Assembly: GCA_049802875.1 (NCBI GenBank)
Contig: JBARNH010000018.1
Location: 1-64,000, forward strand
Direction of reading: 5' to 3'
Source of the DNA: Lutacidiplasma sp049802875
GTDB taxonomy: Archaea; Thermoplasmatota; Thermoplasmata; Lutacidiplasmatales; UBA184
DNA: 64,000 nucleotides
In this document: positions 41,396-49,566 of the stretch, in pieces
How the letters are laid out: each line of letters begins with the position of its first letter
Numbering within the stretch: position 1 is the stretch's first letter
Position numbers and translations under genes: made by a program
The notes under the pieces: generated by a model
The model's database searches: none
Told to the model about the DNA's origin: nothing
The model's input: the letters and a program-made list of their open reading frames with translations, nothing else

Positions 41396-42247
41396 TCAGG
41401 GGATCTCCGACGGGTCCCACTGGGTCACGCGGCGCCGGTCCCGCAGCGCGTCGAGCGAGCGCATCTCCTCGGGCGAAAGCTCGAAGTCGAACACCTGCGC
41501 GTTCTCGCGGATCCGTTCCCGGCGTACCGACTTGGGGATCTCGACCACGCCGTGCTGGAGTCCCCAGCGGAGGAGGACCTGGGCGGGCGACCGGCGGTGG
41601 GTCGTGGCGATCGCGGCGACCCGAGCGTCGTCGAGCCGCCGGTTTCGGGTCAGGGGGCTGTACGCCTCGAGCTGCACCCCGTGACGGTCGCAGTACTCGA
41701 CGAGCTCCGGGTCGTAGACGAACGGGTGGAACTCGACCTGGTTCACCGCGGGCCGGGTGGGAGAGTGGGCCGCCAGTTCCTCGAGGTGGCGGATCGCGTA
41801 GTTGCTCACCCCGATCGCCCGGCAGCGCCCTTCCCGCTGCAGCTCCTCCAGCGCGCGCCAGGAGTCGAGCCGGTCCGACGGGGAGTTCGCCCGGGGCCAG
41901 TGGATCAGATAGAGGTCGATGTAGTCGAGATTCAGCGCTTCGAGACTTCGGCGAGCCGCTCGTTTCGCGGAGTCGTACCCCTGGTCGGTGTGCCAGAGCT
42001 TCGTGGTGACGAACACCTCCGACCGGGCGATCCCGCTCCCCCGAACCGCCGCTCCGACGTCCGCTTCGTTCCCGTACATCGCCGCGGTGTCGATGAGTCG
42101 GTACCCCGCTTCCAATGCCCACGCGACGGCCTGACGGGTTTCGGCGCCGGGAGGGTTCTGGAAAACCCCGAGGCCGAGCACCGGCATCTCGATTCCCGCG
42201 CCGAGGCGCACGCGGCTCGATAACCCGTTCAGCGGTAGCGACCCCAC
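41396..42247 (-). CDS. aldo/keto reductase
   Basis: 283 residues from GTG 42247. The catalytic tetrad is visible: Asp in LIDTAAMYGNE, Tyr in the same motif, Lys in VTTKLWHTDQG, and His in YLIHWPRA. NADPH-binding IPKSVRRERIRENAQVFDF is near the C-terminus. It reduces aldehydes or ketones; the substrate is unknown. The start is chosen because family members begin about 20 residues before the MPVLGLG strand. Confidence 0.88.
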   Translation of the reverse strand: MGSLPLNGLSSRVRLGAGIEMPVLGLGVFQNPPGAETRQAVAWALEAGYRLIDTAAMYGNEADVGAAVRGSGIARSEVFVTTKLWHTDQGYDSAKRAARRSLEALNLDYIDLYLIHWPRANSPSDRLDSWRALEELQREGRCRAIGVSNYAIRHLEELAAHSPTRPAVNQVEFHPFVYDPELVEYCDRHGVQLEAYSPLTRNRRLDDARVAAIATTHRRSPAQVLLRWGLQHGVVEIPKSVRRERIRENAQVFDFELSPEEMRSLDALRDRRRVTQWDPSEIP

Positions 42248-42273
42248 GGCCCACCTCCACGCCCCGGCGACGT

Positions 42274-42564
42274 TCAGCTCCGCGAGAGCGGCGTCGTCGC
42301 TCGGAACCGGGTCGAGACTCCGAGTGGCCGAAGGCGTTCGTCGTATCGGCGCAACTGGGATTCGTGCTCGGGGCAGAGGGAGAAGACGCGCCGCTCGGCC
42401 GTCGGAGAGTTCGGGTCGGTCGTGGACGCGTAGAGCTCCGCGCGATGGGGGTGGTCGTCGCACGGGCCGCCCGCCCCCGGGTCAGCGTCCCCGATGTACG
42501 ACCGAAAGGAGAAGTCGTACGCCTTGCCCATGTCGCACAGCGGCCGCTGGAAGATCGCGCTCAT
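42274..42564 (-). CDS. small CxxH/CxxH putative zinc-finger protein
   Basis: 96 residues, MSAIFQRPLCDMGKAY start. Two C-x2-H pairs (CDDH and CPEH), 30 residues apart, suggest a zinc knuckle. A TATA-like CTTTATC at 42593-42599 sits 29-35 bases upstream, fitting a leaderless start at 42564. Family unknown. It lies 26 bases before the aldo/keto reductase on the same strand. Confidence 0.6.
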   Translation of the reverse strand: MSAIFQRPLCDMGKAYDFSFRSYIGDADPGAGGPCDDHPHRAELYASTTDPNSPTAERRVFSLCPEHESQLRRYDERLRPLGVSTRFRATTPLSRS

Positions 42565-42706
42565 CGGGTCGGCGGACGAGAGTAGAGGCCGAGATAAAGG
42601 CGAGCGGGCAGACCGCGGTCCCTCGAAGCTAAGTCCGTGTCCGGTGCTCGGTGGCGCGTTCGGGATATCGGGAGGGTGGTCAGCCCCCCGGCGTCGAGAG
42701 GGAACG

Positions 42707-43537
42707 ATGCCAAAGCGGTGGGTGAACGGGGTCGAGCTGTCGTACGACGTGCACGGCAACCGGGGCGATCCCGCGGTCCTGGTCCACGGCTCGTTGCAGG
42801 ACCGTCACCTTTGGGACCGGACGGTCTCCGGGCTCTCGACGATGATGGAGGTCGTCGCGTACGACCGGCGAGGGCACGGAGCGAGCGGTATGGCGCCGCG
42901 CGCCCATCCGGTCCGCGACGATGCGGCGGACCTCGCGGGTCTCTTGGAAGGTCTCGACCTTTACCCGGCGCACGTCATCGCGCACTCCTACGGCGGCGCC
43001 GTCGCCCTGCGGCTCGCGATCGACCGCCCGGAGATGGTACGCAGCCTCGCGATCCACGAACCACCGTTGATCGGAATGTTGACGGACGACCCGGCGACGG
43101 CGGCCGAGGCGGAACGCCTCCTCGCCGGAGTCCGCCTCCTGCAGCAGCAGATCCGCTCCGGGCAGCGCGCGCTCGCGGTCGAACAGATCGTCGACACTTT
43201 TTCGACGGAGCCCGGCGCCTGGGGCCGGTTGCCGGAACCCGTTCGGGCGTCGATGGTTCTCGGCGCGGACCGGTGGGCCGAAGAGTTGGACGACCCCGAG
43301 GCGGTCGTCCCGGACCGGGGAGCGAGCAGGGAGCTGATGGTGCCGACACTCTTGACCTACGGGAGCCGTAGCCCTCCGTTCCTCCGGAGGATCGTTCACG
43401 ACCTCGGCGACCTGCTCCACAACGTCCACCTCGTTGAGATCTCGGACGCCGGGCACGTTCCGCAGCTCACTCGGCCCGACCAGTACGTCGGGCTGCTCGT
43501 TACGTTCCTCCTCGAGCGCAACGTGCCGGGGACCTGA
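42707..43537 (+). CDS. alpha/beta-hydrolase
   Basis: 276 residues. The oxyanion-hole region is LVHGSLQDRHLWD. The nucleophile elbow is IAHSYGGAVAL (Ser). The catalytic His is in ISDAGHVPQL near the C-terminus, and an acidic residue lies in the LLTYGSRSPPFLR region. It resembles epoxide hydrolase/esterase-type enzymes; the substrate cannot be assigned. Confidence 0.85.
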   Translation: MPKRWVNGVELSYDVHGNRGDPAVLVHGSLQDRHLWDRTVSGLSTMMEVVAYDRRGHGASGMAPRAHPVRDDAADLAGLLEGLDLYPAHVIAHSYGGAVALRLAIDRPEMVRSLAIHEPPLIGMLTDDPATAAEAERLLAGVRLLQQQIRSGQRALAVEQIVDTFSTEPGAWGRLPEPVRASMVLGADRWAEELDDPEAVVPDRGASRELMVPTLLTYGSRSPPFLRRIVHDLGDLLHNVHLVEISDAGHVPQLTRPDQYVGLLVTFLLERNVPGT

Positions 43538-43566
43538 CGAAAGCGGGCCGTGAATTCCGCGCCGCC

Positions 43567-44397
43567 TTAGCCCCGCGCAGGGCCGGGTGGGGCGGCCGGC
43601 TCCAGGAGATCGAGCACTCCTTTGCCGAGCCACTGGCCCCCGTCGACCGCGAGGACCTGGCCGGTGATGTAGCTCGCACGCGAGCTCGCGAGGAAGCGCA
43701 CGCTCTCCGCGATCTCCTCCGGGGTGCCGAACCGGCCGAGGGGGACGCCGCGGCGGATCGTTTCCACGAGCTGGTCGGTGACCCAGAGTTGTCGGTCCGT
43801 CCCCTCCGTCCGGACCGGTCCGGGCGCCACCGCGTTGACTCGAATCCCGTACCGCGCCCACTCGACCGCGAGAGTGCGGGTGAGGGCGAGAACGCCGGCT
43901 TTGGCGGCCGCCGAATGAGCCGTGCCGGGGCCCGCCATCCAGGCGTACGACGCGACGATGTTCACGATGGAGGGCGTCGGCGACGCTCGCAACAGCGGGA
44001 ACGCCGCGCGCGAGCAAAAGAACGTGCCGTCGAGCACGATACCGACGACCGCGCGCCATCCGTTCGGAGTGAGCTTCTCCGCGGGAACCACGAAATTGCC
44101 GGCGGCGTTGTTGACGAGCACATCGAGCCGGCCGTACTCCTTCTTGACGGACTCTAGGAGGCGGTCGACCTGCGCGGGGTCGCGAACATCGGTCGGAACT
44201 TCGAGGACCCGCGCCCCCCGCCCTCGAAGATCGCCGGCGCCGGCCGCCAGATGCTCGGCGGAGCGACTCGCGATCACCAGGTTGAACCCGTCCTGGGCAA
44301 GGGCCGAACCGATCGCCCGTCCGATCCCCGTCCCCCCGCCCGAAATGAGCGCGACGGGTTTGGCATCGAGACGCGGTCCGGCGGCGGTGGAGGTCAC
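43567..44397 (-). CDS. short-chain dehydrogenase, 2,4-dienoyl-CoA reductase-like
   Basis: 276 residues. Rossmann motif ISGGGTGIGRAIG, then NNAAGNFVVPAEKLT and VNAVAPGPVRTEG. The usual SDR Tyr four residues before the catalytic Lys166 is Ser162 (AHSAAAKAG). A Tyr lies 15 residues before the Lys (Y151 in VASYAWM). That is the arrangement of mitochondrial 2,4-dienoyl-CoA reductase (Tyr199, Ser210, Lys214), and NNAAGNF also matches. It probably reduces 2,4-dienoyl-CoA in unsaturated acyl-chain breakdown. Confidence 0.82.
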   Translation of the reverse strand: MTSTAAGPRLDAKPVALISGGGTGIGRAIGSALAQDGFNLVIASRSAEHLAAGAGDLRGRGARVLEVPTDVRDPAQVDRLLESVKKEYGRLDVLVNNAAGNFVVPAEKLTPNGWRAVVGIVLDGTFFCSRAAFPLLRASPTPSIVNIVASYAWMAGPGTAHSAAAKAGVLALTRTLAVEWARYGIRVNAVAPGPVRTEGTDRQLWVTDQLVETIRRGVPLGRFGTPEEIAESVRFLASSRASYITGQVLAVDGGQWLGKGVLDLLEPAAPPGPARG

Positions 44398-44441
44398 GGG
44401 CGAACGGAGCCCGCGGGGCTCTAAATGCGTGCCGCGGGCCG

Positions 44442-44771
44442 TTACGTCGGGCCGAGCGCCTGGGTGAGCGCGGCCAGGTCCGCCGTCGAGAGCCCTTCCC
44501 CGAGGTGGCCGTCCCGCCGGAAGATCGACCGCCCGTCGCGGAACGCGATGATCGTGGGGACCACCGCCACGTCAAATCGTTCCCACAGCGGGCTATCCTC
44601 GTCGGCCAGGTCCGCCACGGCGATCTGAAAGTCCTGGGAGACGGCCAGTGCTTCGAACTCTGGGGCGAAGGAGCGACAGAACGGACACCAGTCCGCGAGG
44701 AAGGCGATCGCCCACGTGCCCTGGCGGAGGAGGCGGTCACCCTCGAAGGCCTCGGGCCCGATTCGATCCAT
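44442..44771 (-). CDS. thioredoxin-fold protein
   Basis: 109 residues from ATG 44771. Active-site WCPFC is in AFLADWCPFCRSFAPEFEAL. The cis-Pro is in VAVVPTIIAFRDG. It is a complete, single-domain thioredoxin. The reductase partner is not in this window. Confidence 0.9.
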   Translation of the reverse strand: MDRIGPEAFEGDRLLRQGTWAIAFLADWCPFCRSFAPEFEALAVSQDFQIAVADLADEDSPLWERFDVAVVPTIIAFRDGRSIFRRDGHLGEGLSTADLAALTQALGPT

Positions 44772-44921
44772 CGTTTCGCCTAGGAGGTCGCGTCGGCGGG
44801 GCAGCCGGTCGGCGACGACCGCGCCCCCCGGAGTCACCCAGGGTTCTTGGCGGTGTCGTGCGCCGACCGGGACACGAACCGGCCCGACTTGAAGCCGTCC
44901 CGCGTGGGCCGTCCGAGGGTC

Positions 44922-46007
44922 ATGGAGCCGTGGCGAGTGCCGACCGACGAGCGGAGCGAGGAGCAGTTCCCTCGGGCGCTCGCCGGGAGGGTGGAAGTTC
45001 ACCACCACGAGAGTCGCGTCCTGAAGGGGAATCCCTGGGGGGATCCGATCGAGCGGGACCTTCCGGTCTACGTACCGCCGTCGGGCGACACCGCGGGCCG
45101 TCCTCTCCTCGTGCTGCTCACCGGTTACAGCGGATCGGGGTGGATGCAATTCCAGCGGCCGAAGTACCTCGAGGAGTCCTTGGTCGGCCGACTCGACCGA
45201 CTGGTCCGGACGGGGGGCGCGGCCGAGACGGTGATGGTGGCCCCCGATTGCATCACTACACTCGGCGGAAGCCAGTATCTCAACTCGGCGGCGACGGGTC
45301 GCTACGAGGACTACGTGGTCGAAGAGATCGTTCCGTTCGTACAGAAACGGTACTCGACCGGACCGGTTGCCGTGCTGGGGACGTCCAGCGGCGGCTACGG
45401 AGCCCTCGTCCTCGCGCTGCGACACCCTGAGGTCTTCCGTGCTCTTGCGTCGAACGCCGGGGACGCCTACTTCGAGTACTGTTACATATCCGACTTTCCC
45501 CGGGCGTTCCGCGCGATCCGCCGGGAGGGGGGGCCGGAGGCGTTCCTGCGGCGAGTTCTGCGGGGTCCGGTCGGACGGTTCACCCACGAGAGCCCGTTCG
45601 CCACCGGTTTGTCCACGATGGCCTATGCCTCCTGCTATTCGCCGATTGACGGCGACCCGGGACGGTTCGAACTCCCGTTCGACCTGGAGACCGGCGCGCT
45701 CCGGGACGACGTCTGGTCGCGATGGCTCACGTGCGACCCCGTACGAATGCTGGAGGTCTCGCGTTACGCGGACGCAGCACGGCGCCTCGCCTATCTCTAC
45801 GTCGACGGGGGTCTGCGGGACGAGTTCGGTCTCGACGTGAGCGCGCGCATTCTCGCCGCCGCGGCGCGGCGCCAGGGAGCATCGGTCGAGTTCGAGGAGT
45901 TCGACGCCGGCCACTTCGACAAAGGGCCTCGGTATGACGTGATGATTCCCCGACTGCTGGCGGCGATAGGGTTCCCCGCGCCGGGTCGTGGAGCCTCGCG
46001 GCTTTAG
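44922..46007 (+). CDS. esterase-D-like alpha/beta-hydrolase
   Basis: 361 residues from ATG 44922. RDLPVYVPPSG, LLVLLTGYSGSGWMQF and the nucleophile motif VLGTSSGGYGALVLAL are those of the putative esterase family (PF00756). His is in FDAGHFDKGP. The family includes S-formylglutathione hydrolase, Fes-type and mycolyl-transferase-like enzymes; the substrate is not assignable. The 150-base gap from the divergent thioredoxin gene holds no other gene. Confidence 0.85.
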   Translation: MEPWRVPTDERSEEQFPRALAGRVEVHHHESRVLKGNPWGDPIERDLPVYVPPSGDTAGRPLLVLLTGYSGSGWMQFQRPKYLEESLVGRLDRLVRTGGAAETVMVAPDCITTLGGSQYLNSAATGRYEDYVVEEIVPFVQKRYSTGPVAVLGTSSGGYGALVLALRHPEVFRALASNAGDAYFEYCYISDFPRAFRAIRREGGPEAFLRRVLRGPVGRFTHESPFATGLSTMAYASCYSPIDGDPGRFELPFDLETGALRDDVWSRWLTCDPVRMLEVSRYADAARRLAYLYVDGGLRDEFGLDVSARILAAAARRQGASVEFEEFDAGHFDKGPRYDVMIPRLLAAIGFPAPGRGASRL

Positions 46008-46040
46008 TATCCTCGAGAACTCGGAGGCCGGGGAGAGCTC

Positions 46041-46190
46041 ATGATCCGAGACGGGCAACTCGTATGCGACGGGTGCCAGAAGGTGATCTCGCGGATCACT
46101 CAAGCGCCGGCCGAGGGTTGGGAAAAGATGCACAACCTGTGCTCAGCTTGTTTCGTGGCTCTGGAGAAACAATCGATCTCCCGCGGATAG
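46041..46190 (+). CDS. 49-residue four-cysteine zinc-finger protein
   Basis: Starts MIRDGQLVCDGCQ and ends EKQSISRG. Two CxxC pairs (CDGC, CSAC) about 23 residues apart can form one zinc site. GGGAG 5-9 bases upstream of the ATG is a good ribosome binding site. It lies 33 bases after the esterase on the same strand, so probably in its transcript. Function unknown. Confidence 0.6.
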   Translation: MIRDGQLVCDGCQKVISRITQAPAEGWEKMHNLCSACFVALEKQSISRG

Positions 46191-46207
46191 CCGAGCCCGC
46201 GAGCGAT

Positions 46208-46762
46208 CTACATTGCCCGAGGAACATCGGCCCCTTCGAGGGGCACCAATGCCTCGTCCTCGAACCAGGCCAGTACGATAAAGTACCAACTGACGACGAC
46301 CAGGAGAGGAAACGCTGCCGGCCGCGCGCCGGAAGGTGCGACGACCGCTCCGCCGACCAGTTTTCGCCCCTCTCGCACCGGTTCGATGTGCAGCACTTCC
46401 CGACCCGACGGGTCCGTGATCTGCCAGGCGGGCAGGAGGATCCCGGCGCGATGGAAACGGAAGGACGGTCCGCCGGGCACGTCGATCCGATGATAGTTCC
46501 AGTGGACGGAGAGTCGTGCGACCGTCGCCGGTGCTCCCTCGACCCGAACGTCGACTCGGGGGTTGAGGAACCCCGTCCGTTTCAAGGTCCACGTTCCGAC
46601 CGCCGCCCGGGCGGTCGTGAGGGACCCGGCATTCCCGCCTTTCCACGTCAACGTCATGAGCGATTGCTCGCCCGCAAGGAGCTCGAATTCGAGGGGACTC
46701 TTGGTGCGTCGTAGCCATCGGAGCGAGGTGACGTCGACCGAGTCGAACGAAGCGAGACCCAT
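46208..46762 (-). CDS. beta-rich protein of unknown function
   Basis: 184 residues, predicted mostly beta strand (FELLAGEQSLMTLTW, ARAAVGTWTLKRTGF, PSFRFHRAGILLPAWQITD). A hydrophobic segment near the C-terminus (FPLLVVVSWYFIVLAWF) may be membrane-associated. The strand pattern is reminiscent of LURP-one/tubby-like phospholipid-binding folds, but I do not have a firm family match. It converges on the 49-residue zinc-finger gene. Confidence 0.6.
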   Translation of the reverse strand: MGLASFDSVDVTSLRWLRRTKSPLEFELLAGEQSLMTLTWKGGNAGSLTTARAAVGTWTLKRTGFLNPRVDVRVEGAPATVARLSVHWNYHRIDVPGGPSFRFHRAGILLPAWQITDPSGREVLHIEPVREGRKLVGGAVVAPSGARPAAFPLLVVVSWYFIVLAWFEDEALVPLEGADVPRAM

Positions 46763-46788
46763 CGCGAGTCCCAGCGCTCGAGAGGGTC

Positions 46789-47358
46789 TTAAGCCCGCGC
46801 CGGGGCCTCCCCCGTCGCGAGGGCCCTGGCGCGCCGGGCCGAGAGTTCTCGTTGGATATCGGCGATCTCCTCGAGGGCACGGCCGATGTCGCCAGGGTCA
46901 TCGGGGGTCGTCAAGACCGGCCGCGGACCCCGAGCAGGGACCGGTGGCAGCACGTCCTCGTCCCAAGGGGCCGGCGGCGCCCCTCCGGCGGCGGCCGCGA
47001 GGCCGGTGCCACTCGTCAGTGGACTCGGTGGGGTCTTGGGAGTGAGGTCGGGGATAGGTCGGCCGAAATCGCTCCGGGAAGTACGTCCCTTGGGCGACTC
47101 CGCCTCGGCCGATGGTACGGAGGATTCGGTCTCGTCGGTAGCGAAGAAGAAGGAGACCACCGCTCCGAAAGCCGCGACGAACCCCAGCGTCAACAGGAGC
47201 CCCCAAAGCGGAAAATTGCTCGGGCCCAGCCGGGGAAACCCGAGGTGGATGAGGTAGGCCCCGCCGAGCAGCGCCGCCGTCAGCCCGATCAGCGGGAGAG
47301 TACCGACCAAAGGGGAGACGGGATCCGGGTCGGGAGCAGGCTGGGCGGACGGGTTCAT
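46789..47358 (-). CDS. two-TM membrane protein with disordered cytoplasmic tail
   Basis: 189 residues. Two N-terminal membrane helices (VGTLPLIGLTAALLGGAYL, LWGLLLTLGFVAAFGAVVSFF) are followed by an acidic/Pro-rich disordered stretch and a short terminal helix (LEEIADIQRELSARRARAL). No family recognised. It lies upstream of the beta-rich gene on the same strand, 26 bases apart. Confidence 0.55.
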   Translation of the reverse strand: MNPSAQPAPDPDPVSPLVGTLPLIGLTAALLGGAYLIHLGFPRLGPSNFPLWGLLLTLGFVAAFGAVVSFFFATDETESSVPSAEAESPKGRTSRSDFGRPIPDLTPKTPPSPLTSGTGLAAAAGGAPPAPWDEDVLPPVPARGPRPVLTTPDDPGDIGRALEEIADIQRELSARRARALATGEAPARA

Positions 47359-47523
47359 TGGTGCTTCGTCGACGCTCCTCGACCTTCAAAATGAATGCGC
47401 GAGACCAGCAATACTACTTTTGGGCGGCCGGTCGACGCTCCCCGATTCTGCCGCAGCTTCGGACCTTCGGCGAGAAGCTTCATGACGGAGGAGTCGGGGG
47501 AGAACGGAAGGGGATGACGCTAC

Positions 47524-47575
47524 TTCACTCCGGGGGGTCGGGAGGCGCGAGCGCCTCCCGTGAAGGAGTGTTGGA
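47524..47575. terminator. strong nested hairpin between two minus-strand genes
   Basis: The perfect 9-bp palindrome GGGAGGCGC-GA-GCGCCTCCC at 47540-47559 is nested within an outer CACTCC/GGAGTG pair (47526-47531/47565-47570). It lies 4 bases past the stop of the surface-protein gene on the minus strand and has no T-run. It could be a 3' stability element or terminator. The rest of the 221-base gap has no supported gene. Confidence 0.45.
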
Positions 47576-47579
47576 CGAC

Positions 47580-48134
47580 CTAGCTTCCCGTCACCGTCAC
47601 GTCGACGGCGTCGAGCGCCGGCTGTGCGGCCGTCGCGGGGACGCCCGTGTCGATGTTGATGACCGCTTGGCACTCGGTGGGGGCCACGGTGAGTGTGCAC
47701 GCGATGACCGCCGAGCCCGTGGTGAAGCTCACCGCGGAGCCGAACTCGGAGGAGATCACAAAGCTGTCCGTGTAGGTCTTCGCGACGGACTGCGACGCGC
47801 TCGTAAAGGTCAGCTGGAGCACGTAGTCCGAGGTCGCAGTGCAGGCGCCGGGGCCGCCCTGCAGCCAGGCCGTGACCACGACGGGGCTCGAACCGCTGGA
47901 AACGGGCGCCGTGCAGGTCCCGCCGGCACCGCCCGCGCCGACCGTGAAGAGGCTCGCCGAAACTCCCGGCTCGTAGATGGTGTCCGCCGTAGTCACCGCC
48001 CCCTGATTTCCGTTAACGGTGATGGTTCCGAAGCCTCCGAAAAGACCGGACGCCAAGGCGAACCCTCCCACCATCGCCAAGATTGCAACGATTGTCGCTA
48101 GGTAGACGCTTCTCCGGCGCAGTTTTTGTCCCAT
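47580..48134 (-). CDS. secreted or surface protein with four cysteines
   Basis: 184 residues from ATG 48134 (MGQKLRRRSVYLAT); ATG 48149 is also possible. An N-terminal signal or anchor helix (SVYLATIVAILAMVGGFALASG) is followed by a Gly/Ser/Thr-rich beta domain. Four cysteines (GGTCTAP, GACTAT, IACTLT, TECQA) could form two disulfides. A TATA box at 48190-48197 precedes it. Family unknown; a surface filament or S-layer-associated role is possible. Confidence 0.65.
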   Translation of the reverse strand: MGQKLRRRSVYLATIVAILAMVGGFALASGLFGGFGTITVNGNQGAVTTADTIYEPGVSASLFTVGAGGAGGTCTAPVSSGSSPVVVTAWLQGGPGACTATSDYVLQLTFTSASQSVAKTYTDSFVISSEFGSAVSFTTGSAVIACTLTVAPTECQAVINIDTGVPATAAQPALDAVDVTVTGS

Positions 48135-48189
48135 TTCCCATCCCCGCATCGGACAACGTCAAATGCGCATCTATACATCATCATCCGAC

Positions 48190-48197
48190 TATAAAAG
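48190..48197 (-). promoter_or_regulatory. TATA box of the secreted-protein gene
   Basis: TTTTATAG on the minus strand, 56-63 bases before the ATG at 48134 (41-48 before 48149). It is one of the clearest AT-rich islands in the window. Confidence 0.55.
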
Positions 48198-48302
48198 ACC
48201 GCAAGACGGGCTGGGACACCGCCCTCGGTTCGCCGCCCCAAAACGGGACCCACCGGCCCTCCACCGGAGGTTGGTCCAACGAGCCCGGCGATCCGTGGGT
48301 GG

Positions 48303-48668
48303 TCAGCGTCCGGCCACGAGAAACAGGATGCCCGCGATCAGCGTGAAGACGGCGGCGAGAATCGCGAGCAGGCTGGTCGAGAACCCGAGCGCGAGCCAGC
48401 CCACAATTGCGAGCACGACCAGGACGATCCCTACGGCAAGGTTTCGCTCCGCGGTTCGACTTCGACCTAGGACCGTGAAGAAACCGATCACCAGCCCCAC
48501 GACGAGAAAGATGAACGCCTCGTCCACGGACCCGAGCGCAGCGAGGCCGCGCCCCGTCGCGAGGAACGCGATCCCGACCAGAAAGCGGAGGACGGCGTCG
48601 GCGATGAGCAGGACCGCCGCGATGACCCCAAAGACCAGGGCGAGGCGGCGGTCGCTTTCGAGTGACAT
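48303..48668 (-). CDS. four-TM membrane protein of unknown function
   Basis: 121 residues from ATG 48668 (MSLESDRRLALVF). Four hydrophobic helices span LALVFGVIAAVLLIADAVL to LLAILAAVFTLIAGILFLV. ATG 48722 would add 18 residues. No family recognised; it has the general look of HdeD/DUF308-type small membrane proteins. Confidence 0.55.
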   Translation of the reverse strand: MSLESDRRLALVFGVIAAVLLIADAVLRFLVGIAFLATGRGLAALGSVDEAFIFLVVGLVIGFFTVLGRSRTAERNLAVGIVLVVLAIVGWLALGFSTSLLAILAAVFTLIAGILFLVAGR

Positions 48669-48789
48669 CGCGAGATTTCCCTGGCCCCGAAGGGATGCGC
48701 GTTCCGTACCGACGGAGTTCATTACCCTTACCCCGGCCCGAGAGCCCCCGTCGCCAAACCCTAAGCCCTCGGGCGAGTGAGCGTTTGAG

Positions 48790-49491
48790 ATGACCCCGCG
48801 GGACGCGGCCCGAGGCATGCGCCACGAGTTCGACCGGGAGGCTTCCGGGTACGACCGCACGGCGCGGGAGTCCATGCCGGGGTACAGTGACCTTCATCGG
48901 ACCCTGATCTGGGGGATCCCGTTTGTGCCCACGCGGTCGTTCCGAGTGCTCGAATTGGGGGTCGGCACCGGCACCCTCACGGCCCAGATCCTCGAAGGAT
49001 TCCCCCACGCGCGAGTGACCGGTATCGACCTGTCGCCCCGGATGATCATCCGGGCGCGCACGAAGCTTCGGCCGTTCCGCGACCGCGTCGAGCTGATCGC
49101 CGGCGACTTGGGAGCATTCGACGAGAGTACCTACGACGTGGTCGTCTCCGCCCTCGCCATCCACCATCTCCGGGATTCGGAAAAGTGGCGACTGTTCCGC
49201 CGGATCTTCCGCTGCCTTCCGCCCGGCGGATACTTCGGCGACGCGGACGACCATCTGCCGGAGGACCCGATCTTCGATACGCGCTACGCCCAGATCGCCT
49301 CGACGTTGCCCTCCCATGGAGGACGTACCGCGGCGTGGACCAGTCCCCAAGCGGTCTGGCACGATCACGAGAAATTCGATCGCCCATCGACCCTCACCGC
49401 GGAGTTAGCATCCCTGGAACGCGCGGGATTCCAGCACGTCGGGGTGCCGTGGCGCTTCTTCGGGCAGGCCGTCGTCTGGGCGTATCGTTGA
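48790..49491 (+). CDS. class I SAM-dependent methyltransferase
   Basis: 233 residues. Motif I VLELGVGTGTLTAQIL, acidic motif II GIDLSPRMI, and VELIAGDLGAFD, DVVVSALAIHHL and LPPGGYFGDAD follow in the usual order. It resembles ubiquinone/menaquinone or small-molecule methyltransferases; the substrate is unknown. It is divergent from the four-TM gene. Confidence 0.85.
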   Translation: MTPRDAARGMRHEFDREASGYDRTARESMPGYSDLHRTLIWGIPFVPTRSFRVLELGVGTGTLTAQILEGFPHARVTGIDLSPRMIIRARTKLRPFRDRVELIAGDLGAFDESTYDVVVSALAIHHLRDSEKWRLFRRIFRCLPPGGYFGDADDHLPEDPIFDTRYAQIASTLPSHGGRTAAWTSPQAVWHDHEKFDRPSTLTAELASLERAGFQHVGVPWRFFGQAVVWAYR

Positions 49492-49566
49492 CGTCGCCGC
49501 GAACCTCGATCGGGGGCCGTCCTCCGGGCGAAACCTTTTCTCCCGGCCTCCTCCTCTGCGCCTCGT

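Noticed and set aside
42565..42759. Extension of the CxxH/CxxH protein to ATG 42759
   Set aside because: It would cross the TATA box at 42593-42599 and overlap the divergent hydrolase start; the extra residues are low-complexity.
47521..47580. Hairpin as part of a CRISPR repeat or tRNA
   Set aside because: Only one copy, no spacers, and no tRNA cloverleaf can be formed on either strand.
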